This document shows, piece by piece, positions 6,446-14,387 of a DNA stretch of 16,883 nt (the first letter of the stretch is position 1; the number at the start of each line of letters is the position of its first letter). The stretch is taken from contig JAGAWH010000153.1 of assembly GCA_017941505.1 (NCBI GenBank), positions 1 to 16,883 on the forward strand, in the 5' to 3' direction. This DNA is from Faecalicoccus sp. (GTDB taxonomy: Bacteria > Bacillota_I > Bacilli_A > Erysipelotrichales > Erysipelotrichaceae). The position numbers and the translations under genes were made by a program. Under the pieces are notes generated by a model. The model saw only the letters and a program-made list of their open reading frames with translations. It ran no database searches and was not told where the DNA came from.

Positions 6446-6919
6446 ATGAAAACATTTGAAGAAATCCTTTCAAGCGATATCGTTGTCAGAGCGATGGATG
6501 ATCGAAGTATATATTACCGCAATCGAAATCTGATTTTAGTTCCCAAAACAGATACCTGTGAGATGCAGGAAGAAATGAGGAAATATAAAGGGCAGACTTT
6601 CCGTGCCTATTGTTTCAACAGCATGAAAAAGCGCAGAAACGAATTATTCCGACCGGCGGATAAAGCCCGTGTAAAACATGTCCGGGTACAGATATTTAAT
6701 GTTCCCGAACATACCGGAATCACCGTATTTGTCGATATTACCGGACATTTCTATCAGGCGGATACCGCACTCACGCTAAGCCGTATCGCCAACGAAAAAG
6801 ATTTTGAAATTGTGGAAATTGAACGCTTCATCCCTCAGGATACTTTAACCAATCATACCAGAGAAAAGCGCAGAAAAGAGCGTCTAATGACGCAGAGTAA
6901 AAATCGTAACAGAATATAG
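6446..6919 (+). CDS. Conserved-looking hypothetical protein, cytoplasmic, basic C-terminus
   Basis: This 157-residue protein is not recognised. It has no signal peptide or membrane segment. The middle (residues about 78-125, VKHVRVQIFNVPEHTGITVF onward) reads as alternating strands and a helix. The last 25 residues are strongly basic (TREKRRKERLMTQSKNRNR), as in nucleic-acid-binding tails. It lies 9 bases before the Nudix hydrolase gene and is probably cotranscribed with it, which gives a weak hint towards nucleotide or RNA metabolism. The start has no Shine-Dalgarno sequence, but an extended -10 lies just upstream. The next in-frame ATG (residue 17) has no ribosome site either, so the first start is kept. 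Confidence 0.75.
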   Translation: MKTFEEILSSDIVVRAMDDRSIYYRNRNLILVPKTDTCEMQEEMRKYKGQTFRAYCFNSMKKRRNELFRPADKARVKHVRVQIFNVPEHTGITVFVDITGHFYQADTALTLSRIANEKDFEIVEIERFIPQDTLTNHTREKRRKERLMTQSKNRNRI

Positions 6920-6928
6920 GAGAGTTTT

Positions 6929-7579
6929 ATGAAAAAACCAATCATCAAGGAAGAAAACGTAGAAACCTTATTAGATGCCAGATTCATCCGTCTTTATGAT
7001 CTGCAATATGCACCGGGACGTCATTATTTTGATGCCAGCCGGCGCAAGAAGTCCGATCTTGTCGCCATAAAATCCGACGAAGATTTTCAATCGATGTTAG
7101 CGGATGCAGTCAGCTGCGTTGTGATTATTAAAACCCCGGACAGGGAGCCAAGATTATTATTATCTTATGAATACCGCTATCCAACCGGACAATATCTTTT
7201 AAGCGTTCCTGCCGGTCTTGTCGACGCAGAAGATAAGGATACCGACAATCCACTTCTGGAAACCGCAAAACGCGAAATCAAGGAAGAAACCGGTATTGAT
7301 ATCAAGGACAGCGATCAACTGTTTGTAGTCAATCCATGTCTTTTCAGTACACCGGGAATGACAGATGAATCCAACGCGATCGTATGTGCGATCATTGAAA
7401 CAGATGAAATCCATGTTGACCAGCACGGTGCTGTTGGTTCCGAATTATTCAACGGATTTACCCTTCTCACAAAAGAAGATGCCAAAAAAATCTTAAGAGA
7501 TGGAAAGGATGCTTACGGAAATTATTATTCTGTCTATACATGGATTGGTTTAATGGTTTTTGTCACTGATATTTTCTAA
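6929..7579 (+). CDS. Nudix hydrolase, ADP-ribose pyrophosphatase-like
   Basis: This 216-residue cytoplasmic enzyme should cleave a nucleoside diphosphate linked to another moiety. ADP-ribose or a related sugar nucleotide is the likely substrate. The Nudix helix is visible as LLETAKREIKEETGI (109-123), with the metal-binding Glu119 and Glu120. The preceding SVPAGLVDAED motif is typical of ADP-ribose pyrophosphatases. A longer loop than usual (DAEDKDTDN) separates the glycine from the helix. A strand segment LLLSYEYRYPTGQYLLSVPAG matches the family's QYR-type substrate and dimer region. AGGAGAG lies 5 bases before the ATG. Second gene of the pair with the hypothetical protein, followed by a terminator. 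Confidence 0.9.
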   Translation: MKKPIIKEENVETLLDARFIRLYDLQYAPGRHYFDASRRKKSDLVAIKSDEDFQSMLADAVSCVVIIKTPDREPRLLLSYEYRYPTGQYLLSVPAGLVDAEDKDTDNPLLETAKREIKEETGIDIKDSDQLFVVNPCLFSTPGMTDESNAIVCAIIETDEIHVDQHGAVGSELFNGFTLLTKEDAKKILRDGKDAYGNYYSVYTWIGLMVFVTDIF

Positions 7580-7591
7580 AACAGAATATAT

Positions 7592-7635
7592 AAAAAAAAG
7601 CCTATAGAAGTGACATAGCTTCTATAGGTTTTCTT
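7592..7635. terminator. Bidirectional terminator between the Nudix gene and the wbqC-like gene
   Basis: A perfect 10-bp stem CCTATAGAAG/CTTCTATAGG (7601-7610 and 7619-7628) has an A8 run on its left and TTTTCTT on its right. It can therefore stop transcription from both sides. It closes the six-gene minus-strand operon. Confidence 0.85.
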
Positions 7636-8335
7636 ATTCATATATGACACAGTTCAACATTTCCCGGATTTCTTCCTGCGAGAAATTCATGATCAGATCC
7701 AAGATGGAATAATCCATATGATCTCGATGGGATATCTTTTCAATCGCATCAAAGTCAGCCCGAATAAATCGAAGCTCCATATTTTCGGCTTCGAAACGTC
7801 TTTTATCATAAAGATGTTTTCCACCGATCGAGTTGATGTATACGTCTGTATCCAGCGTATGACACAGTTCCAACACACCATCTATTCCCTTTCCGTGAAC
7901 AGGCCCCCGGTAATCCGATGCCTTGATTATTTTTGTATCAATTCCCAAATAATCAGCAATCACATGCATATGATGTTCCAGAAACAAGGAAATCGCTGTT
8001 TCGGGATATTCGACAATCTCTTTAAAAAGTGCACAGCCGATATTTTTATACGGCGCTTTGCGATATGCATATCTTACGGTTGACTGCAGATCGTCGATAT
8101 ATTGTTTATCATTCACAAAATGCAGATCTTTAATAAAAACGTTCGAGCTTGCATGAGAAACCGGCAGCACCAGTGATTTTTCTTTTCCATCGCATTCAAT
8201 GCGGTTACGATGGATCCATCCCTGTCGGATATAGTTGACATCATCCAGAATCATGAACGTATCCACCGCATTCATCATCTGCCAATACCCGATATAAGGA
8301 AGAAAGTATGGCTGCATAATCGATGTTTTCTGCAT
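7634..8335 (-). CDS. WbqC-like family protein
   Basis: The 233-residue product starts MQKTSIMQPYFLPYIGYWQM, the hallmark of the WbqC-like family. It continues with the conserved DDVNYIRQGWIHRNRI (31-46) and YINSIGGKHLYD (166-177). Family members occur in O-antigen and other surface-polysaccharide gene clusters, often near genes for amino sugars; their exact reaction is not settled to my knowledge. No signal peptide is present. I chose the ATG at 8335 because homologues start a few residues before MQPYF and because it follows the stop of the previous gene as TGATATG, a coupled arrangement. A start at 8344 (MIDMQK) is possible. Last gene of the six-gene operon. Confidence 0.88.
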   Translation of the reverse strand: MQKTSIMQPYFLPYIGYWQMMNAVDTFMILDDVNYIRQGWIHRNRIECDGKEKSLVLPVSHASSNVFIKDLHFVNDKQYIDDLQSTVRYAYRKAPYKNIGCALFKEIVEYPETAISLFLEHHMHVIADYLGIDTKIIKASDYRGPVHGKGIDGVLELCHTLDTDVYINSIGGKHLYDKRRFEAENMELRFIRADFDAIEKISHRDHMDYSILDLIMNFSQEEIREMLNCVIYE

Positions 8336-8336
8336 A

Positions 8337-9203
8337 TCAATCATCTTCTCCATAATCACGGACAACTTCATTAGCCTTTTGAATAAGCTTGAGCCCATCT
8401 ATCGATGTCAGCCACTTTTCCAGCTCTTTTATGGAAGGATTGGAGTTGTTCTTTTTGTATATCATATAGAGATTATTTTGTAGAGGATACTTTGTATCCC
8501 AAACGGAATATCCATCTAATTTGATCATTTTGGTGCAGGCATGGGCATACATCTTGGTGTAATACGAAGTAAACGCATAACAGATTCCATTTGGATTCCA
8601 TGCCACATTATCGATAATAGCCGGCATCGTAACCACCTCCTGATGGTTACCATCGATAGGATTATCGGTCACAATCGATTCAAAGCAGGTTTGAGACCCA
8701 TTTCCCGCCACCAATTGATATGTTGTGATGATGCCATCTTTTCCACCGACTTCCTTCCAATTTACAATCTTTCCAAAATACATCTCCTGCAGCTGCTCCA
8801 CAGTTAGATCATCCACAGGATTATCCGTATTCAACAAAATCGCAATCGGTTCCTTTACAAGCGGTGTAAATTGATATTTGAAGCCGGATGATTTTAATAA
8901 TTCTTTTTGATGGCGGGACGGTCCAGTTGAAAAGAATACATCAATTTCATCGTTTACTAATTGTTCATATCCTTCGCCGGTCGCAACACGATACAGCGTT
9001 TTACCGTTGGTATAAGTATCCTTATCATAGATTGCCTCAATAAGACCGGCTATAAGGGGATAAAATCCACTGGCTGCCCGCATTCTAAGTTCTGTATCCC
9101 TGAGTTGAAACTTGGAATCCAGTTTTTTTAGAACATTATCCTTTGCGAAAGGAATGAAGCGTCTGGCATCGGTTTTGATGACCATATCTTTTTTATCAAT
9201 CAT
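8337..9203 (-). CDS. PstS-like substrate-binding-fold protein without signal peptide
   Basis: This 288-residue protein carries typical PstS-family (PBP-like) signatures. Examples are LTVEQLQEMYFGKIVNWKEVGG-type text at 133-154, KEPIAILLNTDNPV before it, and GNGSQTCFESIV (168-179) in place of the phosphate-binding GSGTR loop. ABC phosphate-binding proteins are normally exported lipoproteins, but this one starts MIDKKDMVIKTDARRFIPFA with no signal peptide, lipobox or membrane segment. No pst transporter genes are near. I infer a cytoplasmic role in the operon's pathway, as a small-molecule binding protein or an enzyme built on this fold (compare MqnA/MqnD). The start at 9203 follows the preceding stop as TAATATG, with AAAGGAG about 12 bases upstream. 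A longer reading to 9242 would overlap the previous gene by 38 bases. Confidence 0.82.
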   Translation of the reverse strand: MIDKKDMVIKTDARRFIPFAKDNVLKKLDSKFQLRDTELRMRAASGFYPLIAGLIEAIYDKDTYTNGKTLYRVATGEGYEQLVNDEIDVFFSTGPSRHQKELLKSSGFKYQFTPLVKEPIAILLNTDNPVDDLTVEQLQEMYFGKIVNWKEVGGKDGIITTYQLVAGNGSQTCFESIVTDNPIDGNHQEVVTMPAIIDNVAWNPNGICYAFTSYYTKMYAHACTKMIKLDGYSVWDTKYPLQNNLYMIYKKNNSNPSIKELEKWLTSIDGLKLIQKANEVVRDYGEDD

Positions 9204-9204
9204 A

Positions 9205-10407
9205 TTAAAGAACATCTCCTTTAGACAGAAGGAATGGGTCATCTGTCATGATCATACAGGCTTTGCGGTCATCCCCCACATTGGTAACAGGCAGACTGGA
9301 AGTTCGAACAAGACCGTTGTCAAAAAATTGATCATTTACACACAACATCATGCCACAGATATAATCATCAAATGCCTGCCCTTCCCATACCGTTGGATAG
9401 ACTCGCTGTTTTATAAAGGGTTGAAGGATCATATCCTCAATCTGTCCGGAATCAAAGAGAAACTGCCATGCGGCATTATCGGTTAACAGACCGGCATAGA
9501 CTTTTTCACTTTTGCCTAAACAGTAGTGTTTTAAGATATATTGATCCTTGTGGGCATAGGCATCCTGCAGGATGGATGGCTTTTCTTTACAGATATAGGT
9601 TTCAATGGAATGACTGCGCAAAAACTCCGTTTCTTCTTCTGTTAAGAAATTCGAAGTAAACACATCTTCAAACCATAGACGCATAAAGCGTTTATCATGT
9701 ACCAAAAATGTTGTCCGGAAATCATTGATCATTTTGGAGTCCATCATGGTCTTTAATGTATCCATGGAAAAACTCAATAAGTCAAATTGATTGAGGGCAC
9801 TGAAGATCATCTTCCCTTTCCAGTTTTCGATATTGGATTCAACTTCTTCCGCTTCCAGAATGTGCACTTTTTTCCCGATATATGCATAATATGCTTCGTA
9901 TAATGGAATTTCATTAGTGCGATCCGAACTCTTTAATACATAGATTTCATCATATCCATCCACAAGCTTTCGCATATAAGAAATCATTTCTTCAAAGCGT
10001 ACTTCTCTTGTATGCCCCGGATACTTTGCCATAAAACGATTCGCATCACACTCGGCAAAATAAGATGAGAAGATACCATGCGCAAAGAAGCGGGATGTGA
10101 TCTCACATAACTTCAATTCACCATCTTCGGTGACAATATAATCCGGACGGTAGGTACCGGCACGATATGGAAATTGACTTTGATAATCCAATATTTCCAT
10201 GATTTTGGGATCCAGAGGCATATATGTATCCACATATTCCTTATAATGTTCACCCATATATTCAATCGCTTTATATAATACTTGATGCATCTTTCGAATC
10301 TCATCCCTGCGCTCTGTCGTGACAAAAATCGGTTTTTCATGATACCAGCGCAGATAATAGGACTCTCTGTGTCCCATTACCTTTGAACAAATCTCTGTAT
10401 TGTTCAT
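9205..10407 (-). CDS. ATP-grasp-like ligase (probably circularly permuted type)
   Basis: The 400-residue product has no signal peptide or membrane segment. YRAGTYRPDYIVTEDG followed by LKLCEITSRF (about 81-107) resembles the acidic substrate/metal region of circularly permuted ATP-grasp proteins. Later QYILKHYCLGKSEKVYAG (289-306, Lys293), AAWQFLF and MILQPFI (326-332) resemble the ATP-binding lysine, glycine-rich loop and nucleotide strand. The usual final Glu-x-Asn metal motif is not obvious; ACMIMTDD near the end may replace it. If the assignment is right, it would join a carboxylate to an amine through an acyl phosphate, fitting an operon that also encodes a sugar aminotransferase. The family call rests on patterns read by eye. 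Start 6 bases after the previous stop, with GGGAG about 11 bases upstream. Confidence 0.62.
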   Translation of the reverse strand: MNNTEICSKVMGHRESYYLRWYHEKPIFVTTERRDEIRKMHQVLYKAIEYMGEHYKEYVDTYMPLDPKIMEILDYQSQFPYRAGTYRPDYIVTEDGELKLCEITSRFFAHGIFSSYFAECDANRFMAKYPGHTREVRFEEMISYMRKLVDGYDEIYVLKSSDRTNEIPLYEAYYAYIGKKVHILEAEEVESNIENWKGKMIFSALNQFDLLSFSMDTLKTMMDSKMINDFRTTFLVHDKRFMRLWFEDVFTSNFLTEEETEFLRSHSIETYICKEKPSILQDAYAHKDQYILKHYCLGKSEKVYAGLLTDNAAWQFLFDSGQIEDMILQPFIKQRVYPTVWEGQAFDDYICGMMLCVNDQFFDNGLVRTSSLPVTNVGDDRKACMIMTDDPFLLSKGDVL

Positions 10408-10413
10408 AAAGAA

Positions 10414-11772
10414 TTATTCTCCCGAAAATAAACGCGATTGATAACCCAGACACTGGAATCCGTTTTCATTGATGATTGGAATCAATGCAGGTGTAATCCG
10501 CAATTGTTTACGTACCCAGTAACAGATGCTGGTAGTCATTCCCAGCGATGTGGTATATTCTTTCATCTTTTTGATGTTGTCAATACTTAAGGAGCGGTCC
10601 GGTGCCGTTCTGCCGCGCTGTTTTTTATGATCTGCATTGGAAGGCATAATATAGTCTTCATACAACTGACGTTCTTTATCTTTATCAAAGTGACCTAACC
10701 ACTGTCCTAACATCGCAAGATTTTCCATGCAGGCAGTTAAGAATTCCGGCTTGTAGTTAATAATGCCGACATTATGGAGCATATCAAAGAATTCCTTGAT
10801 GTTGTCTTCGGTCAGATACGGTGTGAAGATCGGCTGTACTAAAGCAGAATTTGACATAATACCATTGGCCTGGCAAATTTGAACTGCCTTTAAACGCTCT
10901 TCAATCGGTGCCGCATACGGTTCTAATATATCTCTGAATTCGGTTGGCATAATCGATACGCTGGTATTAAACTGCATCTTATCTTTTAACTGTTTAAACA
11001 GATCAAGAATTGTTTCACCCTCGTATTCATACATTAAATGCTTCACACCCATTTTAGATGCCACAAACAATCTCGCATTAGAGTTTGGATACTTCTTGAA
11101 ATGCGCAATAAACTCCTTTAAGATGCGATGGGCAATACCGGTATACAAAGTAGGTTCCTGGAATGCTTCGGTTTTCGGAGAGAAGTAATAATAATGATTC
11201 CAGTTTTTATAACGGCTGATTTCGGTAATCTGTGCTTCAACTTCCTTTTTTCCTGCCGGGTTTTCTTCAATAACACGGGCTAATTCCTGCAGTAGTTCAT
11301 TTTTACGCTTTATATCTTCCGGCTTGATTTCATCCTGAACGATTCCATTCATATCTTCCAGAAGCTTGCGGACATAGAGATGATAATTCTCATAAGCGAT
11401 AATCTTCTGTTCATGAACTCCATCTGTCACAAGACAATATTGACATCCGACATTACATCCTTTCACCGGATTGATCTCAAAGGTCAAAGTCGGACAGCGT
11501 CCGGTATAGTTATGAATTTCCGTCTCTACTGTATCCGGGTCAATATCTTCCAAATATAAAGTGGATGTCGGAATAACGGTTCGATTTTCGATGCGCTTCA
11601 TATACAGCTTCGATCCGTTGATAAGTCCATTCAATGTATATTCGGATGGTTTCACCTTTACGCCTAACTCATCCAAATAAGCTTGATCGACGATACGAGC
11701 TTCAAATCCGTCCATGCTGTAAACATTGGTTTTATGAGAATATAAATTCTCAATTTTAATAGGTCCCTTCAT
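10414..11772 (-). CDS. Radical SAM enzyme, spore-photoproduct-lyase-like
   Basis: This 452-residue enzyme has the radical SAM cluster motif CNVGCQYC (Cys106, Cys110, Cys113) after LTFEINPVKG. The region SVSIMPTEFRDILEPYAAPIEERLKA (271-296) followed by SALVQPIFTP resembles the SPL-family core (Glu-Pro, then ERLxA, then a Pro-Ile strand). Between the cluster and the next core strand lies a charged helical insert (about 145-188). Two C-terminal cysteines (Cys417 in SICYWVRKQ, Cys441 in FQCLGY) could serve a thiyl step or a second cluster. No spore or DNA-repair genes are near, so a role in the operon's biosynthesis is likelier than photoproduct repair. The gene overlaps the glycosyltransferase gene by ATGA and has a strong AGGAGGAG ribosome site. 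Confidence 0.87.
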   Translation of the reverse strand: MKGPIKIENLYSHKTNVYSMDGFEARIVDQAYLDELGVKVKPSEYTLNGLINGSKLYMKRIENRTVIPTSTLYLEDIDPDTVETEIHNYTGRCPTLTFEINPVKGCNVGCQYCLVTDGVHEQKIIAYENYHLYVRKLLEDMNGIVQDEIKPEDIKRKNELLQELARVIEENPAGKKEVEAQITEISRYKNWNHYYYFSPKTEAFQEPTLYTGIAHRILKEFIAHFKKYPNSNARLFVASKMGVKHLMYEYEGETILDLFKQLKDKMQFNTSVSIMPTEFRDILEPYAAPIEERLKAVQICQANGIMSNSALVQPIFTPYLTEDNIKEFFDMLHNVGIINYKPEFLTACMENLAMLGQWLGHFDKDKERQLYEDYIMPSNADHKKQRGRTAPDRSLSIDNIKKMKEYTTSLGMTTSICYWVRKQLRITPALIPIINENGFQCLGYQSRLFSGE

Positions 11773-13193
11773 TTTCTCCTCCTAATTTTTCTTAAAACTT
11801 TATAAATCATTCGATATGCAGGATTGGTAAATTTTTCATCCAGATATATTTGCACCTGTCCCATATCGATTTTTTCTGTTTTTCCGGAAACCGTAAAGAT
11901 TGTTCCTTTATTCATTTTCGGATAAATCTGCGGATCGGTTGTATAGAACAAAATGGAATTGTCCTTTATTTCATGCCATCCGACTATTTTATAGTCGATG
12001 GATGTATCATCCATCTTTAAACTCAGATCGGTAAATTTGCGATAAACTCCTTCGTCCAGGTCAAGGCGCAGATGATCGTATTCAATTTGAGACAGATCAA
12101 ATCGAGCGACAAAACTTGCCCCCGCATATACTTTCTTTGTCAAACACTTCGATAATTGAAAATTATTTCCTGTCCAATAATAAAGCGATATATGAAGATA
12201 ATCATCTTCTTTCAAATTATGGAAAATATCTTTCCGGCTGGTGATCTGTTTAAAATCAGCAGGTCCAAACCCATACAGTTTCTCAATTCGCTTTCGTGAT
12301 GTCTCTTCATTAAGAAGACTGTAAAGCGCTTGAATGCCGCAGGCTTGAAATCCTGTATTCGCATTTTCAATCATCATTCTTGACAGGACGTATCGGGTAT
12401 CGATATCTCCGTCAATGACATATTTTTCCACTTCCGGAAATACCTTTAAAAAGTCATTAGACGGAATCTTGAAAAATTCTTTCGCGATCAACATGTTTTC
12501 TGTCTGTACACGAACCATATTGGAAGGATTAATTCCGCTGGCATTGGATTGATCATAGTGAACACGGAAATAAGTCAATTTTTCATCAAGAATATAAATT
12601 TCATGATGAAGACAGATTTCAATCCACCGCCACAGATCCGGAAAAGAGGCCAATCCATAGACAAATATATCTTCATCGACTCTTATTTTTGTCCGGGTCA
12701 AAGAGCTTGGATGACATAGGTGATTTCCTGTATCAAAGAAAGTTCTTAACCATTCATATCGATTCTGATTTGTCTTATAGAAAACTTTATAGTATGGATG
12801 AGAGGTATCGGTAATGCGCTCTCCGTTTTGATCAATTAATTCAACATTGGTGAACACAACGCCGATCTCAGGATGTGCATCCAGATACGCAACCTGTTTT
12901 TCCAGCTTTGAGGGAGCCCACTTATCATCGCAATGGGCAATCGCGTAATACTCGCCTTTTAAACTTTTGAAAAAATCAGCACTGACCGGTTCTCCTAAAT
13001 TTTTGGGATTGCGTATTTTGATTACGCGGTCATCTTCAATGGATTGAATGATATCCCAGCTTGAATCTGAAGAACAATCATCTACAATATAGAGTTCGAA
13101 ATCTTTAAAGGTCTGATTTAAAATACTGTTGATACTTTCAAGCAGAAACTTCTCATGATTATAAGATGTCAATAAAATACTAACCTTAGGCAT
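11769..13193 (-). CDS. Family 2 glycosyltransferase with extra C-terminal domain
   Basis: The 474-residue protein opens with a classic GT-A fold: PKVSILLTSYNHEKFLLES, then YIVDDCSSDSSW (35-46) and the DXD-like AHCDDKWAPSKL (87-98). The acceptor part includes HLCHPSSL. It would transfer a sugar from a nucleotide donor; donor and acceptor cannot be read from sequence. From about residue 335 a second, beta-rich region (LHISLYYWTGNNFQLSK onward) extends well past a minimal GT2 and resembles the lectin-like sandwich found at the end of some surface-glycan transferases. It ends in a basic tail (KVLRKIRRRK) and has no membrane segments, so it may sit at the inner membrane face. GAGGTGAT before the ATG overlaps the stop of the aminotransferase gene. 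Confidence 0.9.
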   Translation of the reverse strand: MPKVSILLTSYNHEKFLLESINSILNQTFKDFELYIVDDCSSDSSWDIIQSIEDDRVIKIRNPKNLGEPVSADFFKSLKGEYYAIAHCDDKWAPSKLEKQVAYLDAHPEIGVVFTNVELIDQNGERITDTSHPYYKVFYKTNQNRYEWLRTFFDTGNHLCHPSSLTRTKIRVDEDIFVYGLASFPDLWRWIEICLHHEIYILDEKLTYFRVHYDQSNASGINPSNMVRVQTENMLIAKEFFKIPSNDFLKVFPEVEKYVIDGDIDTRYVLSRMMIENANTGFQACGIQALYSLLNEETSRKRIEKLYGFGPADFKQITSRKDIFHNLKEDDYLHISLYYWTGNNFQLSKCLTKKVYAGASFVARFDLSQIEYDHLRLDLDEGVYRKFTDLSLKMDDTSIDYKIVGWHEIKDNSILFYTTDPQIYPKMNKGTIFTVSGKTEKIDMGQVQIYLDEKFTNPAYRMIYKVLRKIRRRK

Positions 13194-13197
13194 ACGA

Positions 13198-14313
13198 TCA
13201 CCTCAAAATAATATCGCAGATGCGGTTAACATCTTCAAAAGAAAGATCTGGATACAAAGGCAGCGACAAGACACAGTTTGATGCGTAAAGAGATATCGGT
13301 AAATCTATATTTCCGTATTGTTTCTTAAAAGCTGTGACCTGCGTAGTAATCGGATAGAAATATTTGCGCGCATAGATGTCTTCTTTTTCTAATTTTTTCT
13401 GAATTTGGTTACGGTCTTCCTTATATCCTTCAAACAATACCGGATAGTAGGCATAGTTCCACTCGATATCATTCGATGGTTTTAATATGCGAATACCATC
13501 GATTCCATCTAACCGCTGATTATATAATTCAACAATTTTTCTTCGTTTTTCGAGTTCCCCGTCAAAGTGTCTTAAATTACAGATCCCCATCACGGCTTCA
13601 AATTCATTCATTCTGGCATTGAGCCCGATATAAGCTACATCCTCTTGTGAGACATAGCCAAAATTGACAAGGTCTTCGATATGATTTAGTTTCTCATTTT
13701 CTTTATATGTTAAAATACCGCCTTCAATGGTATGAAAAACCTTTGTGGCATGTGTTGAAAACATTACAGCATCCCCAAATACTGCCGGGCTTTTTCCTTT
13801 ATAGGTCACACCAAAGGCATGCGCCGCATCATAAATAACTTTTAAATGATATTGGTCGGCAATTTTTTGGATGGCCTCTACATCACACATAAACCCATAT
13901 ACATGTGTTGCCACAATCGCTACTGTTCTTTCGGTAATCTTTTCCTCTATTTTTGCGGGATCCATTGTAAGAAAGTTGGGTTCCACATCCACAAATACCG
14001 GTTCTAATTGATTGCGGACAATGGCCTCTGTTGTAGAAACATGCGTATAAGCGGTAGTGATCACTTCCGGTTTCACTCCTTCGGGAAACGTATTTCCAAA
14101 CTCAAAAGCTAAAAGAGCTACCTCAAGAGCCAGATGCCCATTGGCAAACAGCCATATATTATCGCATCCTAAATATTGTTTAAGATCCTGCTCAAATTGA
14201 AGAGAAGCTTCTCCCCTGTTGGAAAGCCAGCGGCTTTCCCATACCGGTTTTAAGGCTTCCACATACTCTTCAAATGGAGGCATGGATGATTTTGTTACGT
14301 TAATTTTCCCCAT
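13198..14313 (-). CDS. DegT/DnrJ/EryC1-family (VioA/ArnB-like) sugar aminotransferase
   Basis: This 371-residue PLP enzyme should convert a keto group on a nucleotide sugar into an amine, usually with glutamate as donor. Lys191 in FSTHATKVFHTIEGG is the Schiff-base lysine. Asp162 in YDAAHAFG pairs with the pyridine nitrogen, and LNARMNE plus YFYPITTQ are family motifs at the substrate side. The length is normal. It is first in the six-gene operon, which places an amino sugar at the start of the pathway. No 4,6-dehydratase or nucleotidyltransferase gene is in the window, so the keto-sugar precursor must come from elsewhere. AAGGGG lies 5 bases before the ATG. Confidence 0.92.
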   Translation of the reverse strand: MGKINVTKSSMPPFEEYVEALKPVWESRWLSNRGEASLQFEQDLKQYLGCDNIWLFANGHLALEVALLAFEFGNTFPEGVKPEVITTAYTHVSTTEAIVRNQLEPVFVDVEPNFLTMDPAKIEEKITERTVAIVATHVYGFMCDVEAIQKIADQYHLKVIYDAAHAFGVTYKGKSPAVFGDAVMFSTHATKVFHTIEGGILTYKENEKLNHIEDLVNFGYVSQEDVAYIGLNARMNEFEAVMGICNLRHFDGELEKRRKIVELYNQRLDGIDGIRILKPSNDIEWNYAYYPVLFEGYKEDRNQIQKKLEKEDIYARKYFYPITTQVTAFKKQYGNIDLPISLYASNCVLSLPLYPDLSFEDVNRICDIILR

Positions 14314-14333
14314 AAATACCCCTTGATTTTCAG

Positions 14334-14350
14334 TTATGTTTATTTTATCA
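14334..14350 (-). promoter_or_regulatory. Extended -10 of the six-gene operon, fused to a TAAAATAAACAT box
   Basis: On the minus strand TGATAAAAT (complement of 14342-14350) forms an extended -10; no good -35 is seen. It continues as TAAAATAAACATAA (complement of 14334-14347), which recurs twice in the divergent promoter region. Confidence 0.45.
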
Positions 14351-14387
14351 CCTCTGCAGAAAATAAGAACATCAAATCACAAAATAT

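Noticed and set aside
6375..6473. Longer start of the secreted-protein gene
   Set aside because: It would add 33 residues before an obvious signal peptide and overlap the divergent gene; the ATG at 6374 has a ribosome site.
8336..8398. Upstream starts of the wbqC-like gene
   Set aside because: Family members begin a few residues before MQPYF; longer versions read into the previous gene.
9204..9242. Upstream start of the PstS-like gene
   Set aside because: It would overlap the preceding gene by 38 bases, and the added residues are not signal-peptide-like, so it would not change the cytoplasmic prediction.
8541..9486. Plus-strand open frames (88 and 124 codons) antisense to the operon
   Set aside because: They mirror conserved coding sequence of the binding-protein and ATP-grasp-like genes and show no family features.
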